Source of the DNA: Podaxis mareebaensis
Lineage: Eukaryota; Basidiomycota; Agaricomycetes; Agaricales; Agaricaceae
Length of the DNA: 64,000 nucleotides
Direction of reading: 5' to 3'
NCBI GenBank assembly: GCA_018524725.1
Contig: JAEUWP010000097.1
Span: forward strand, 159,245-223,244
Shown: positions 11,504 through 22,276 of the stretch, piece after piece
How the letters are laid out: every line of letters starts with the position of its first letter
Numbering within the stretch: position 1 is the stretch's first letter
Notes under the pieces: generated by a model
Told to the model about the DNA's origin: nothing
What the model saw: only the letters and a program-made list of their open reading frames with translations
The model's database searches: none
Made by a program: the position numbers and the translations under genes

Positions 11504-12456
11504 ATGTCCTCGAGCACCAAGTCACTCGCGAAGCTCACCTCTCTTTCCACACAAACTTTGTCATTCCTCCTTGAACGGCAACGTCTCCAGTCGCTTCCCT
11601 CTGCCTCACTGAATCCGAGTTCTCAACCAAGGAGTCTACATGCAGCACAGATCACCAAGAATCTTCAACAACTCCGGATTGGAATTCTGGAGATGGAAGA
11701 GAAGGATGGCAGAACAGAGGCTGTAGCTCTACTACGAGGACAATATGAGCGGATGAGGGCAATGCTAGGAAGCAATGCAGACGATATCCATGTTGAAAGG
11801 TAAGTCTATCCTTTTGATGCTTGGACAAAGGCCCGACATTGACATATCTAACAACTACTCCAGTTTGGACCCACCCGCACCTCCTCAGCCTGCCTCCATC
11901 TCTTCATCGAGCACGGACTCCCTTCCGCGTGCACCCTCGCCACCTGTCGTTCTACCGCCGACGCCACCCCGTAAAAATAGTGGGGAATTTAATTATACAC
12001 CTTACAAAGATGACCCGGATGCTCAATCTCCGCTTGATGATGCTGGAATCATGCTTCAGCAACGGATGATGATGAATGGTATGCTCTTCCGGTCACCCTG
12101 AGCGTTCCTGTATCTAAAGCACTTCTCAACTCTTATAGAACAAGATGATTATTTGGACCGCCTTTCACAATCGGTCACCCGGCAACATCACATCTCATTA
12201 CAAATCAATGATGAATTGGACGTTCATTCTGGGCTCCTGGAAGAGCTTGACACCGATATCGATCACACTCATTCCCGTCTAGGAAGTGCGCGGAGAAGAC
12301 TGGACCGGGTGGCTCAAGGAGCGAAGGAGAACAGTGAGTGCCTCGCGGTTTGATACGATTCTTCCCGTTCAATGTAAATGTTACTCAGGTTCAGTTGTTG
12401 CTATTGGCGTGATCATCTTTGTTCTCCTGATTCTCATCATCATATTCAAGACATGA
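11504..12456 (+). CDS. Qc-type SNARE, syntaxin-8-like
   Basis: Four exons (11504-11799, 11864-12078, 12139-12333, 12389-12456) give a 257-residue tail-anchored protein. An N-terminal region with weak helical character is followed by a Pro/Ser-rich linker (about residues 100-150), a SNARE motif of about 60 residues that begins at YLDRLSQSVTRQHH and continues through LEELDTDIDHTHSRLG, and a single C-terminal membrane segment (VVAIGVIIFVLLILIIIF) ending two residues later. This order is that of Syn8/STX8 proteins, which act in endosome-to-vacuole or late Golgi fusion. At the position aligned with the ionic zero layer (DEQN in typical Qc SNAREs) this protein reads DVHS, so His replaces Gln. The last intron separates the SNARE motif from the anchor. 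Exact orthology is inferred from motif layout only. Confidence 0.82.
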
Positions 12457-13004
12457 TTTATTGATTTATCCTTCCATTGGTTGGGGTTTGATTGTCATTT
12501 TCTCCTTTTTTTGGTTATTTATGGTGTTCTTGTCGACGCTATCACCGTTCCATTACTTGCCAGTTCCTGCATCAATATACCTATTACGTCCCGTATGGTA
12601 GGATCTGGTCCTTGTTGGTTCCTTCGCCCTTTCATGAAGTGGCCCGTAATAACTTGGCCTTTCGAGAAATCCGTATTGTGTCTATTTATAGACCACGAGT
12701 CAATCTGCTTACCATACGTCAGTTGGTTGCCCCTGCACGAGAATGAGAATGGGTCTAATGACATTAATGACTGTATGTGCAGAATAATTGAGTCTCGTTC
12801 GAACACTGCCCCGTAAAAACGACATAAGCTTGTTGCTCTGACATTCGATACAAAATTATAGTTGTAATGTTATAGGTGACCACGGCTGTCCATCAAGTCC
12901 GAGATGGCAACAATCCCACTCCTACTGAAGGATGGTGACAGTAACTTTCTTACAATCTTTTGCCGTAACGCCGTCCAAGGAAGAGAATTAGCAATGGCTC
13001 CGCT
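12457..13004. other. Intergenic, no gene seen
   Basis: No exon supported between the SNARE gene and the hydrophobin remnant; the region is T-rich just after the SNARE stop codon, as expected for a 3' untranslated region. Confidence 0.45.
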
Positions 13005-13334
13005 CAACCAGTGCAGATGTCTTAGCGCACCGAAGCCGCCAGTGCAGCAGTAGACATTAATAAATATCATTGTGTCGGAGGCTACATGTAGTACCATGAG
13101 TTGTTTCTGTAACCATCAAATTCGCGTCGGCGGTACGTATCACTGAGCTAGGTCTGTAATACGAGGGGTGCAGTTTACGCCAACATCGGGGTTGGAAGTA
13201 ACCTCATTTCCAATAGGAGGAGCGGATTGCTCATTGCAGCAAAGCAGTAGCCCGGAATCGGAGCATTCGACTGGAATGTTGGCGGCGAGAGTGGTAGAAG
13301 CACAAGTGAAGAGGGCGATGAATTTGAGGAGCAT
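13005..13334 (-). pseudogene. Class I hydrophobin remnant
   Basis: The start at 13334 opens a typical secretion signal (MLLKFIALFTCASTTLA) followed by ECSDSGLLLCCNEQS and VGVNCTPRI, which correspond to hydrophobin cysteines 1-4. The frame then stops at 13140-13142. Downstream on the same strand and in the same frame, INVYCCTGGFGALRHLHW (about 13021-13060) matches the PVCCTGGFGALINIGC block with cysteines 6 and 7. Cysteine 5 was not found and cysteine 8 is replaced by Trp (LHW). The spacing between cysteines 3 and 4 is also too short for class I. Hydrophobins are secreted amphipathic coat proteins of fungal walls; losing two of eight disulfide cysteines makes a working product unlikely. An undetected intron could restore part of the middle, but not cysteine 8. 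Confidence 0.65.
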
Positions 13335-14076
13335 GATGACACTCTGAGTTCGTGGACAGTGTAGTCTTCGTAAATGTCGGCTAAGCAGAGAGGGGCCATT
13401 TATGTGTCTCTGGAGGTGAGGTAATGTGTGTTTCTTCATCAGGGTTTTGAAGGGTGAGACGTTCTCAGTTTGAGTCTGATGTGTAGGCGCGAGTTCATTT
13501 ACGCATGAAAATCGGTACCGCAGGGTACCGCCCACCAGTTTCATGTGTAGGGCTTATGTTATTTTGCATATTGGCTCCGACCATTGGCATGCCCACGGTA
13601 GAATGATCGAGTTTATTCGCCATCCCTGTCATACATGCTCACATTTTTCAATCAGTGGGCCAGTGCAAAGGCGTTTGTGCTGCATGGTTTATATGACTCA
13701 CTTTTCGGAGGATTCAGCGTGTCTTCCTTGACGTTCGGTTCCCCTAGTTTTGCCAGTGAGCACATGTTGGAGCAACACAGGGGCATCTAGGAATGCATGT
13801 TATATCAGAATGCACGCGTAGTCACCATGATGGACACCAGTATTGGCCAGCGCTCTCACTATCCCACCCCGGGCTCACCTCTTCAGTGTCCTCTCATGGT
13901 GTTCCGGGTTTCTGCGCCTGTCCCAGCAGACTCATCAGGTGCTGGGTGCGTTTTGACATTACTGATGGATTGAAGTTTTGAACTGCGATTGGGTCTGTGC
14001 GAAAAACATTATGTGATGAAAGACACACAACCAGCGCTCATCAATCCCCCACCTTATCCCGAACCTCCATCTATCA
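13335..14076. other. No supported gene
   Basis: Spacer between the hydrophobin remnant and the NLR pseudogene. No coding exon, tRNA or repeat was recognised here. Confidence 0.4.
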
Positions 14077-15675
14077 ATGCTGCTGGAATCTATAAAGACC
14101 TTTGTAGTCCGCTTCAAAAAGTGCAAAGCTCCAACAGTAGAAGCACAAGCAGTTTCCGATCTTGCCACGGCATCAAGGAGAACTGGCCCTGTACCTAGTT
14201 CACCACAAGCCACTACTGGTGCGAGTGCCAATCCTAACCCAATCGAAACAAGTACAGCAGCACTTCATGAAGGTGGGTAAATGCTATGATTAGTATAGTC
14301 AATTATTCACAGCCAGTAGGTCAATCACTTGTGGCCCCTGCTCCTGGATACTTTTCAAATGCCCATGATTTTGTTATCAACAACCCGACTATGGTTTCCT
14401 ATGTCATTAACACTGGCAGGGCAGGTACAAACATACTCACTCCTGCAGTTGACCTTGACTCATCTTGTCATTAGTTCTCCAAATCTTCACACAGAAGAGA
14501 ATTCCCAGTGCAGAGGTTGACTCCTCCACTTGCAATCCTCCTCCGAAATGCCATCCTGAAACTCGGAAGAGCCTGAGAGGCCGTATTATTCATTGGGTCA
14601 TTGATCCAAACCATCATTGGAGGATGCTTTGGATATTGGGTCTGGCAGGAGTTGGCAAATCTGTAGTCACACAAACCATTGCTGAGGAATTCAAAGAACT
14701 AGGCTGTTTGGGTGCTTCTCTCTTTTTCTCCATATTGAATCACAGAGATGATCCAGACAGTGTTATTCCCACACTTGCCTATCAGCTTGCAGTCAGACAT
14801 CCCAAATACAAGCACATCATTACCCAGTGCCTCACTGATGACCTCACAATCCTTGGGAAGAACTGTCATACCCAGTTCAAGGAACTCATTATCAACCCTT
14901 TCCAAATCATCATGACCCAGCACATGTCCACTGTCCAACAACCATTGTTGATAATTGTGGATGGCTTGGATGAATGCAAAAGCAAGGTGGCCCAGTGCAA
15001 ATTCATTGAACTCATCAGTGACCATGTATGGACAGTGAAGAAGTTTCCCATCACCTGGATGATCTGTAGTAGGCCAGAGTGGCACCTCAAGTACTTGCTC
15101 TCACAGCCAGACTTTCAGGTTACTTGCAAATGTGAGGAAATCTCAGTTGATGATGATGAAGCTCAGCAAGATGTGGAGCATTTTCTGTGAGATGGGTTCT
15201 ATGAAATTCACCTATGATACAGTGATCAGCTCGATCCTGACTGGCCACCAGAGGCCCACTTGTGATGTATATTCATTTCCACATCTGTGTTGTTTGCCTT
15301 TGCTTCAACCCTTATACTATTTGTCAGTGACCCAGAAGTGGGTGATCCAGATGGGCAGCTAAGGATCTGTATCAAGTTCCTAGGCAGCTCTGGTGCACCT
15401 GGGGCAATCCATCCATTGCATGCACTTGATCTCCTTTATTGACACATTCTGTCTAGCATTCCTGCAGACATTCTTCTGATCACAATGCAGATCCTTGGCA
15501 TGTCAATTTGATACTCCCTGATATCTGCTCAAGTACAGGCCCACTTCCTTCACATTGATAAGTCTATGTTCTATTGCTCACTCAAGCTGCTGCATTCAGT
15601 CTTGGACATACCCTCCATTTCCAATGTGAGGGAATATCCCATCCACTTTTACCATGCCTCATTTGGAGATTACCT

Positions 15676-15859
15676 TGTAGAGCGAGTAAGCTCACTGGGT
15701 GCAAGGGCCCAGTAGTGTCGTTGACCTCAGGAGTACACCAACTAGTGGTGGAGACAACTACATGATCACAGTAGAAGCTGAAGAAAGTAATCTACACCAG
15801 TGTATGTTAAATATGCCAATTTTCCCAATTTCCCACACAGCCATGTAGGTACCTCCACA
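15676..15859 (+). repeat. 5' LTR of TRIM-like element
   Basis: 184 bp, same length as the partner at 16457-16640. The pair differs at eight positions by my reading, all transitions, six of them explained by decay of four CpG dinucleotides. Confidence 0.85.
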
Positions 15860-15963
15860 TCTCACCCTTTCTTTAAATAATGACGTCCTCATCATTCCCT
15901 CAACCCTACTACTGTTTCAGTTCCAAATGCAGATTGTGCAACTTCATATACATATGTACAAGG

Positions 15964-16052
15964 CTCTTGGTGAGTCAGTCAGTTGGTAGTCAGTTGTTCA
16001 GTCAGTTGTTGGTTGTTCAGTCAGTTCTGTCAGTCAGTTGTTCAGTCAGTTG
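15964..16052 (+). repeat. TCAGT / CAGTTGTT minisatellite
   Basis: Imperfect tandem copies of TCAGTCAGT and CAGTTGTTCAGTCAGT inside the LTR element. Probably replication slippage in non-coding element DNA. Confidence 0.8.
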
Positions 16053-16456
16053 ATTCAAATGTCCAGTCTTTGCATGCAATATGTGGATGGGCTCATGAGC
16101 AAGGTCTTGGGTGAGGTAAGGCAATGATGTCATGATGGGTGATCAGGAAATGGTAATGGGTGATGTGATGTGATAGTGTGATGATGATCTGATTGGGTGG
16201 CTGATGGCTAGTGGCCACTGGGGATTGATAGCACTTGTGGCCTCATGGGGTGCTCGTGGTGGTCGAGGAGCAGTGGTGGGGTAGTTGGCATGTACATGGT
16301 GTTGAATGAGCAAATGGTGAAGGGATATAGAAATGAGAGGAAGGTTGCAGAGGACCAACAAGGAGAGAAGGTCACAAAGACCAGAAGTGGACTGTCTTGA
16401 CAAGTCCAGGGTATAGGTGAGGTCAGGATGTTGGGCCCCTCATGGTGGGCTCCAAT

Positions 16457-16640
16457 TGTAGAGCGAGTAAGCTTGCTGGATGCAAGGGCCCAGTGGTGTT
16501 GTTGACCTCAGGAGTACACCAACTAGTGGTGGAGACGACTACATGATCACAGTAGAAGCTGAAGAAAGTAATCTACACCAGTGTACATTAAATATGCCAA
16601 TTTTCCCAATTTCCCACACAGCCATGTAGGTACCTCCACA
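16457..16640 (+). repeat. 3' LTR of TRIM-like element
   Basis: Second 184-bp terminal repeat, ending CTCCACA directly before the target duplication ACCT at 16641-16644. Confidence 0.85.
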
Positions 16641-17035
16641 ACCTCAGAGATCTGAAGTGCTCTGGTAACTTTTTTATTGATATATCAGCAGTGGAATGTG
16701 ATGTTGCAACCCATTCCCTTCAATGGATGAACTACAAGCAACAGGCCTCACTTTGAGGTATGTAACTGTCATAATATACTTGGAATCATTGCTGACTCAC
16801 AATGTATAAAACCTCACACAGAACTGGGATGGACATGAAATCTGGAAGAAAAACCATTATGTGTACCTCCATCTGTCCTCTCCCTCTCCCTTCTTGTTGG
16901 ATGGAGGGCTTGTCTCAATGTCTCTGGCATTGACATGCCAGACCTAATGAAGGAACTGGAACAGTTCAATTTCAGTGCCCTAGAGGAAGTGGATGAGGAC
17001 TTTAGTGAGTTTTTACACTGGCTTTTTACCTTGGT

Positions 17036-18736
17036 GAGTATGACAAGATATATATACTCTATTTCTTGACAGACTTGGAATTGGATAGGACATGACAAGC
17101 CAATCCCTCATCCACATTGCAGCAGATTGTCCTGCTCATCATTCCCAAAAGACCCTTCATGTTAGGCATTGCACTACCATGGTCCAGGCATATGAGTCAT
17201 CATTTGGTCAAAATGTCTTTTCTGATCATCTTGCCATATTTCATGTGGGGAAGGACAATATGGTGTGTGAGATTGCACTAACTGTAGTTGATGGTATTCC
17301 TCCCCCAAAGCCTGTACTTTATCTGTGTTGGAGAGATTGACAACTTTTAATTAGCTCAGTTATCAAAGCATGTCATGTAAAGAAAGTCCTTAAATCAGTT
17401 CAGTAGAGTGAATGACCTTATAGGAGTCCCTTTGTAGGCAAAGCTTGTTGTGGCTTAATTGATCTTGTAAGCAGTCATCTGGGATTAGTACCAATCCCAG
17501 CAGAAGGTGGACACTGGTCCTGTCATGGGTCCCAAGGCTCAACAAAGCAGCTGGTGCAAATGGTTGTCAGTGATCTCGGCAGTTACCCTAGCTTAGGGTT
17601 GCTGTAACAACTAATAATTCCCTTGCTTGACATGGTAGTGACAATTTTTGAGACAATGGCTTCAAACTGAATAGGAAGCGACCAGATAATGGTGTGTTCA
17701 CCCATTATCAGTTACTTCACCCTGAGTACTGGACCATCTGTTGCTGTTAGCACCAGGCCTGTAATGCATCCCAATATCAATAGTAATTGCTATGCTGACT
17801 GCCAGAGTACTTGTAAATCAAAGATATAGAGTGGAATTCACTTTTAGCCATGCCAGTGAGCCCAATTCAGGTCCTCAATTAGATCACTACAAGTACAAGG
17901 CTGGAGTGAAAAATGCATATTGGACCTGACCCATGGCAAGCATGCAACTAGTATACCAATTGAATAGTATACAGTGGGAAATTCATGGGTATTTGGGGGT
18001 GTTCATTGAACAACTCTAATATTCTCCTGGCAGTAGCCTGCAAACAAATCATTGAATGTATGCACAGAATTTTCTGCACATACTATAAAGGAAAGGTCGA
18101 GCACTGGAGAAGTCATTAGCATTCCCACATACATCAGAGAAACCTCTTGCAATTTTGCTATGCCTTCGTCACTAGAGATTAATAGTTTTACTATGATGTC
18201 CTTAATTCAATCACAGTAAGATATAATACTTGTAAATGTTTTACCCCCGTCACCAGCCGGGGACCCTCGATGCACCAAGCCCCGACCTAGGCACTCTCGA
18301 CCTTGGGCCATGTTATCAGTAACGTTAAGCCCATTTCTTATTCGCTTCCGAAGCCATTGTCTCGAAAGTTGACCATACCCTGCTTGACAATGGTTTCTGC
18401 GCCCCCATAATTCTATCAATCCGTCTCATCGTGTACATAAGCACAAATAACTTTATTTTATCTACTAATCCCCGTGACTCATGTGCCAGACCCCTTTAAA
18501 TGCACGCACTGGACAAACTGCTGCCAAGCAAGGGTCATTGAAGACGGCAGTCGACACTTCTAGTCTTAGAAATCCACATGATTATGTAGCAATGCACTTC
18601 ACATTTTAAGGACAAATTTACGGAATAGGCATGTAATCAAGTTTCTGAATCACGTGGTCTCGTTTATGACGGACGCGCCTGTTGCCGTTCGGATTTCTTG
18701 AGCCCAGTCCACCATCACCACGATATCTATTCCACC
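17036..18736. other. CpG-poor decayed DNA, no gene
   Basis: From 17036 to about 18200 the base composition matches the NLR island (AT-rich, very few CpG) and open frames are short. A plus-strand stretch near 17092-17340 is open for 82 codons but shows no known domain. After about 18200 CpG returns and the sequence looks like ordinary spacer before the gamma-tubulin complex gene. This stretch is probably older repeat or NLR debris. Confidence 0.45.
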
Positions 18737-21700
18737 ATGAATCCATACACACCCGGCCCACGAGTTGAACGGCGGAGGAAAACCTTTGCTTTGTCCGCAA
18801 GGGAATATACCAAGGTTCAATACTCCCATTTATCACCCCACCACGAGCCCTGACTCTCAATTCCGACAGATCACAGGAACAATCGCTTCGGTACGCCGAA
18901 ATCGTATGCAAGATGGACTCGACGACGAAGTCGATGCGCAAATACATTATTCTCGTGAGGGAGGCTCTAAAAGTACGCCTAATGCATTAAACAATGCCGC
19001 GCTGAAAGTTTGATACATCTCTTCAGACCAGAATGAATCGTCGTTCATTGCGGAGACGTCGTTCGTTCGTGCGCCGTTGAATTCCCGTGTTGTGTCGAAC
19101 AACTCTGCACCCAAATCTAAAGAGAAAGGGAAGGCGAAGCAAGAGACGTTGGATCGGGTTCCACTGGAGATCCAGGAAGCTATGATTTTGGAAGATTTGC
19201 TTTATGTTTTGTTGGTAAGTGGAACGGTTCACTTGCTCAAGTAGTGGTGTTTTTCATCGAATAGGGTGAAGGGCATTGAGGGAACATACATTACGTTCCA
19301 TCCAGAGTATTCTGCAGAAGATGACGATCCACTACAAGGGATACGTTTTGTGGTATCGCCTTCACTGGGTGAGAATTCATGGTTCTAATAGCTCGAACGT
19401 GAAGCTGAATCTTGACAGATTCGTCCCTTAGAGACCTGGTAGAGCGGATCCTTCCATTAGGAACATACTACACCGCAATCTCAGCTTTTGTCGAGCATCG
19501 GAGCCATCTTGACTATGGTCTTGTCAATCACGCGTTGTGTGCGGCCATCCGTGACATGCTCAAGGTCAGTCGCTGATCCAGTCAAACGACCATCACGTCT
19601 TCCAATCGTGCCATCCAGGACTATCAAACCCTCTTGTCCCAGCTTGAACATGCATTCAACAGTTCCCCGCAATTTTCGCTCCAAAAGCTCTGGTTCTATG
19701 TGCATCCAACAGTCCACACACTCTCCCTCATCTACCAACTCACCCTGGAGCTCGCGACAGCCGATCAAGATGACTCTGCCTCACTTTCCTCATCCTCATC
19801 TGACATCGATCCGGAGGAAGAAGCTCGAAACGAAGCGCTAGGTCTGGGAGGCGCAAAACTGCGTGCTGTGCTTTCTGAGATTACGAAGAACGGTGTATCG
19901 GGCTCGAGTGGGATTGCAGTGAAAGGTGGTGAGGTGTTGGCGATTATTCATGATAGGATGCAGAATATGAGCGGAGATCCCACTGCGAGTACGATTTATG
20001 GGACGTTGCTGAAGGCTGCGGGGAAACCGTATGTGGATATGATTAAGGATTGGGTTACCTCTGGAAAGCTTGTGGATCCATACGAGGAGTTGCTTGTGAA
20101 GGAGAGCAAATTCATCAACCGCGGGATTTTAGAGATGGATTATACAGATGAGTATTGGGAGAGGCGGTATACGGTGAGTGTTTTTATCTAAATTTTTGTT
20201 ATGTATGCCAGCCCATGTCAATCCAAGTTGCGCGATGGGTCGACTTCGGCCTCCTCAAAACGATCACAAACCGGTGTTCCTCCACCGCGACCTAGTGGTC
20301 GATTGCCTGGAGGCGCATGTATACCTCCGCTTCTGGAGGGGTGGAAACATAAGATACTGTTAGCCGGGAAATACCTCAATGTGATGCGAGAATGCGGTAT
20401 TGAACTGAAGCCGGAGAACCTTCCGCCAGATGACGGGGAGCTTTCAATGGACAACGAGAAGTATGTACTCCTGAACACCTCTTTGGCTTCCAGCCTGACC
20501 TAAGTTTGTACAGATTTTATAAGTTTATTGAAAATGCGTATTCTTACGCTAACCGCACACTCCTTCAACTCCTACTCAAGGATGAACAGCTGATACCCCG
20601 ACTACGATCACTGAAACGATACTTCTTCCTCTCACAATCATCCTTCCTCACGCACCTTCTCGACCTTTCATCCACCGAACTGCGTAAAGCCTCTCGCTCA
20701 GCGTCGATTGTCAAGTTGCAAAGTTTGCTAGATCTAGCATTGAACACTGATGCACAAGGAGAAGACACGTTGTATCGTGAAGATGTCAAAGTGACGATGG
20801 CCGATAGTGGGCTGTACGACTTCTTGTTGAAAGTTGTTAATGTGCAGGGGATTGGAGGCCGAGGTGAGGAAGGGGCCGAGGATGGGAACGGTCATCAAGT
20901 ACAAGAAGAACAGAAGAAGGAGAAGGATGATAAAAAGTCTATGCTTGGTATGTTTCATCAGCTATTGTTATACACCATCTACAATGTCTGTGCCCCTCAA
21001 CAGCGATCGATGCATTAACACTCGACTACACCGTCAAATTCCCTCTCTCCCTTGTCATCTCTCGCAAAACAATCCTCCGATATCAATTACTCTTCCGTTT
21101 CCTCCTACACCTCAAACACGTCGAACAATCGCTTTCATCAATGTGGATCGAGCAAAAAACATCGCCGTGGCGGAAACTCATGCCACACCACCAAGATTTC
21201 GATCGGTGGAGACTACGTGTGTGTTTGTTGAGAGCAAGGATGTTGTCATTCGTACAGCAGATACTTGCGTTTGCGACATTTGAGGTTCTAGAGCCGAATT
21301 GGCGGACGCTAGAGGCGAAGTTGGAGAAGGTGACAACTGTGGACCAGTTATTGAGGGACCATGTCGACTTTTTGGATACATGTTTGAAGGAGTGTATGCT
21401 AACGAGTTCGAAGCTTTTGCGGGTACGGTTTTCCACTCTACTTTTCTCTGGTTCCCTGTTGAACCATTTTATAGGCGTATTCGCGTTTGATTGTGACTTG
21501 TTCGACCTTTGCATTGTATACGTCGAATTTCACAAAGTCGGCTAATCAGGCTATCGCGGCTGCGGAAACGCCAGAGGGAGACCAGGCCATGGCGAAGAGG
21601 TGGGACTTTCTGGGCAAGTTCGAGACTAATTTCAATCATTGGTGAGTTGGTGGGAAGACCGTTTTTAGACATCGGCTCATATGAGACACTTGTAGGTTCC

Positions 21701-21804
21701 AAGTGCATTTGGACTGCGTACAGTTCTATGCATCAAGCGAAAATGTTTCACTTCTTCCACTGGTTGTGCGCTTGAACAGTGTCAAGTCCGCGGCTTATAA
21801 TTAG
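18737..21804 (+). CDS. Gamma-tubulin complex component 2 (GCP2/Spc97/Alp4)
   Basis: Eleven exons (18737-18814, 18870-18972, 19027-19214, 19272-19368, 19419-19564, 19619-20173, 20228-20460, 20514-20947, 21004-21422, 21475-21641, 21696-21804) give 842 residues. The N-terminal GRIP1 region shows EDLLYVLLGIEGTYITF, ERILPLGTYYTAISAFVEHRS, YGLVNHALCAAIRDMLKDY, LQKLWFYVHPTVHTL, DPYEELLVKES and PLLEGWKHKILLAGKYLNVM; the C-terminal half carries ALTLDYTVKFPLSLVIS and LLFRFLLHLKHVE, the gamma-tubulin-contacting domain. The protein is a core subunit of the gamma-tubulin small complex that nucleates microtubules at the spindle pole body. A Glu/Lys-rich insertion (about residues 585-610) sits between the halves. 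The first exon is chosen by splice phase only; the start could be a little different. Confidence 0.9.
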
Positions 21805-22276
21805 TTTAGTTTCAGCCATTATTGTTCCCTTTTCGCATATCTTGATGCTTCATTGATTTTTTTTTACTGTTTGATTACCGTACTCTACGAAGGAACCTAT
21901 TTTCTCAATGATATCAGTTGGATAAAGGACTGTGTTGGAAAGGATCGCTACATTGTAATCTGCCGCCAGTACAGGAGGCGGTGCCATGCACCTGAGTGTT
22001 CCGAACCGTGTGTGTCAATTAATGAAACATGAGATCCACCGGAACACAACGTATCCATGTGGGCGAAGCAACGAGAACAACAGAATCCCGATAGGAGGAT
22101 ATGATGGTCTACGGAGGTATGGAAGATCGCCGAAAAGGGCTTGTTTGTTTTGGAGAATAGGCGTCAACAACTTCCATCACTGCCATCCACCCGTTCCACA
22201 ACTTCCTACAACCACAACCTCCACGCAGCGAACGTCTCTAATCTCTAACGACTTGAAGTCTCACAACACCGGCAGG

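Larger units (their letters stand above)
15676..16640 (+). mobile_element. Non-autonomous LTR element (TRIM-like), 965 bp
   Basis: Two 184-bp direct repeats (15676-15859 and 16457-16640) both begin TGTAGAGCGAG and end CCTCCACA, giving the TG...CA ends of long terminal repeats. They enclose 597 bp with no gag or pol coding capacity and a run of TCAGT/CAGTTGTT minisatellite. The insertion is bordered by ACCT on both sides (15672-15675 and 16641-16644), a 4-bp target-site duplication; removing the element plus one ACCT restores the NLR reading frame. I did not find a convincing tRNA primer-binding site directly after the first repeat; GGGCCCCTCA and GGTGGGCTCC before the second repeat could serve as a purine-rich tract only loosely. 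Size and lack of genes fit terminal-repeat retrotransposons in miniature. Confidence 0.85.
14077..17035 (+). pseudogene. NACHT-domain NLR pseudogene, split by LTR element
   Basis: Plus-strand remains of a fungal NOD-like receptor. A basic N-terminal exon starts at 14077 (IKTFVVRFKKCK), a second exon (about 14321-14429) carries the family motif GYFSNAHDFVINNPTM, and a third starts near 14476. The NACHT NTPase follows: Walker A GLAGVGKS near 14640, Walker B LLIIVDGLDEC near 14945, sensor-like MICSRPEWHLKYLL. From 15188 the same frame carries five TGA stops (15188, 15215, 15263, 15440, 15509) with no frameshift, each at a place where Arg (CGA) would fit. The frame reaches HASFGDY at 15675, is interrupted by an LTR element (15676-16640), and resumes exactly with LRDLKCSGNFFIDIS after one copy of the 4-bp target duplication. 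Later remains include DMPDLMKELEQFNF near 16935. NLRs are thought to act in non-self recognition; this copy is dead. Confidence 0.82.

Noticed and set aside
16143..16403. Minus-strand open frame inside the LTR element
   Set aside because: Low-complexity composition, no retroelement domain; explained by CpG- and stop-poor repeat DNA.
14000..18200. CRISPR-like or bacterial defence array in the repeat-rich island
   Set aside because: Repeats are LTRs and a minisatellite without regular unique spacers, and the host is a eukaryote.
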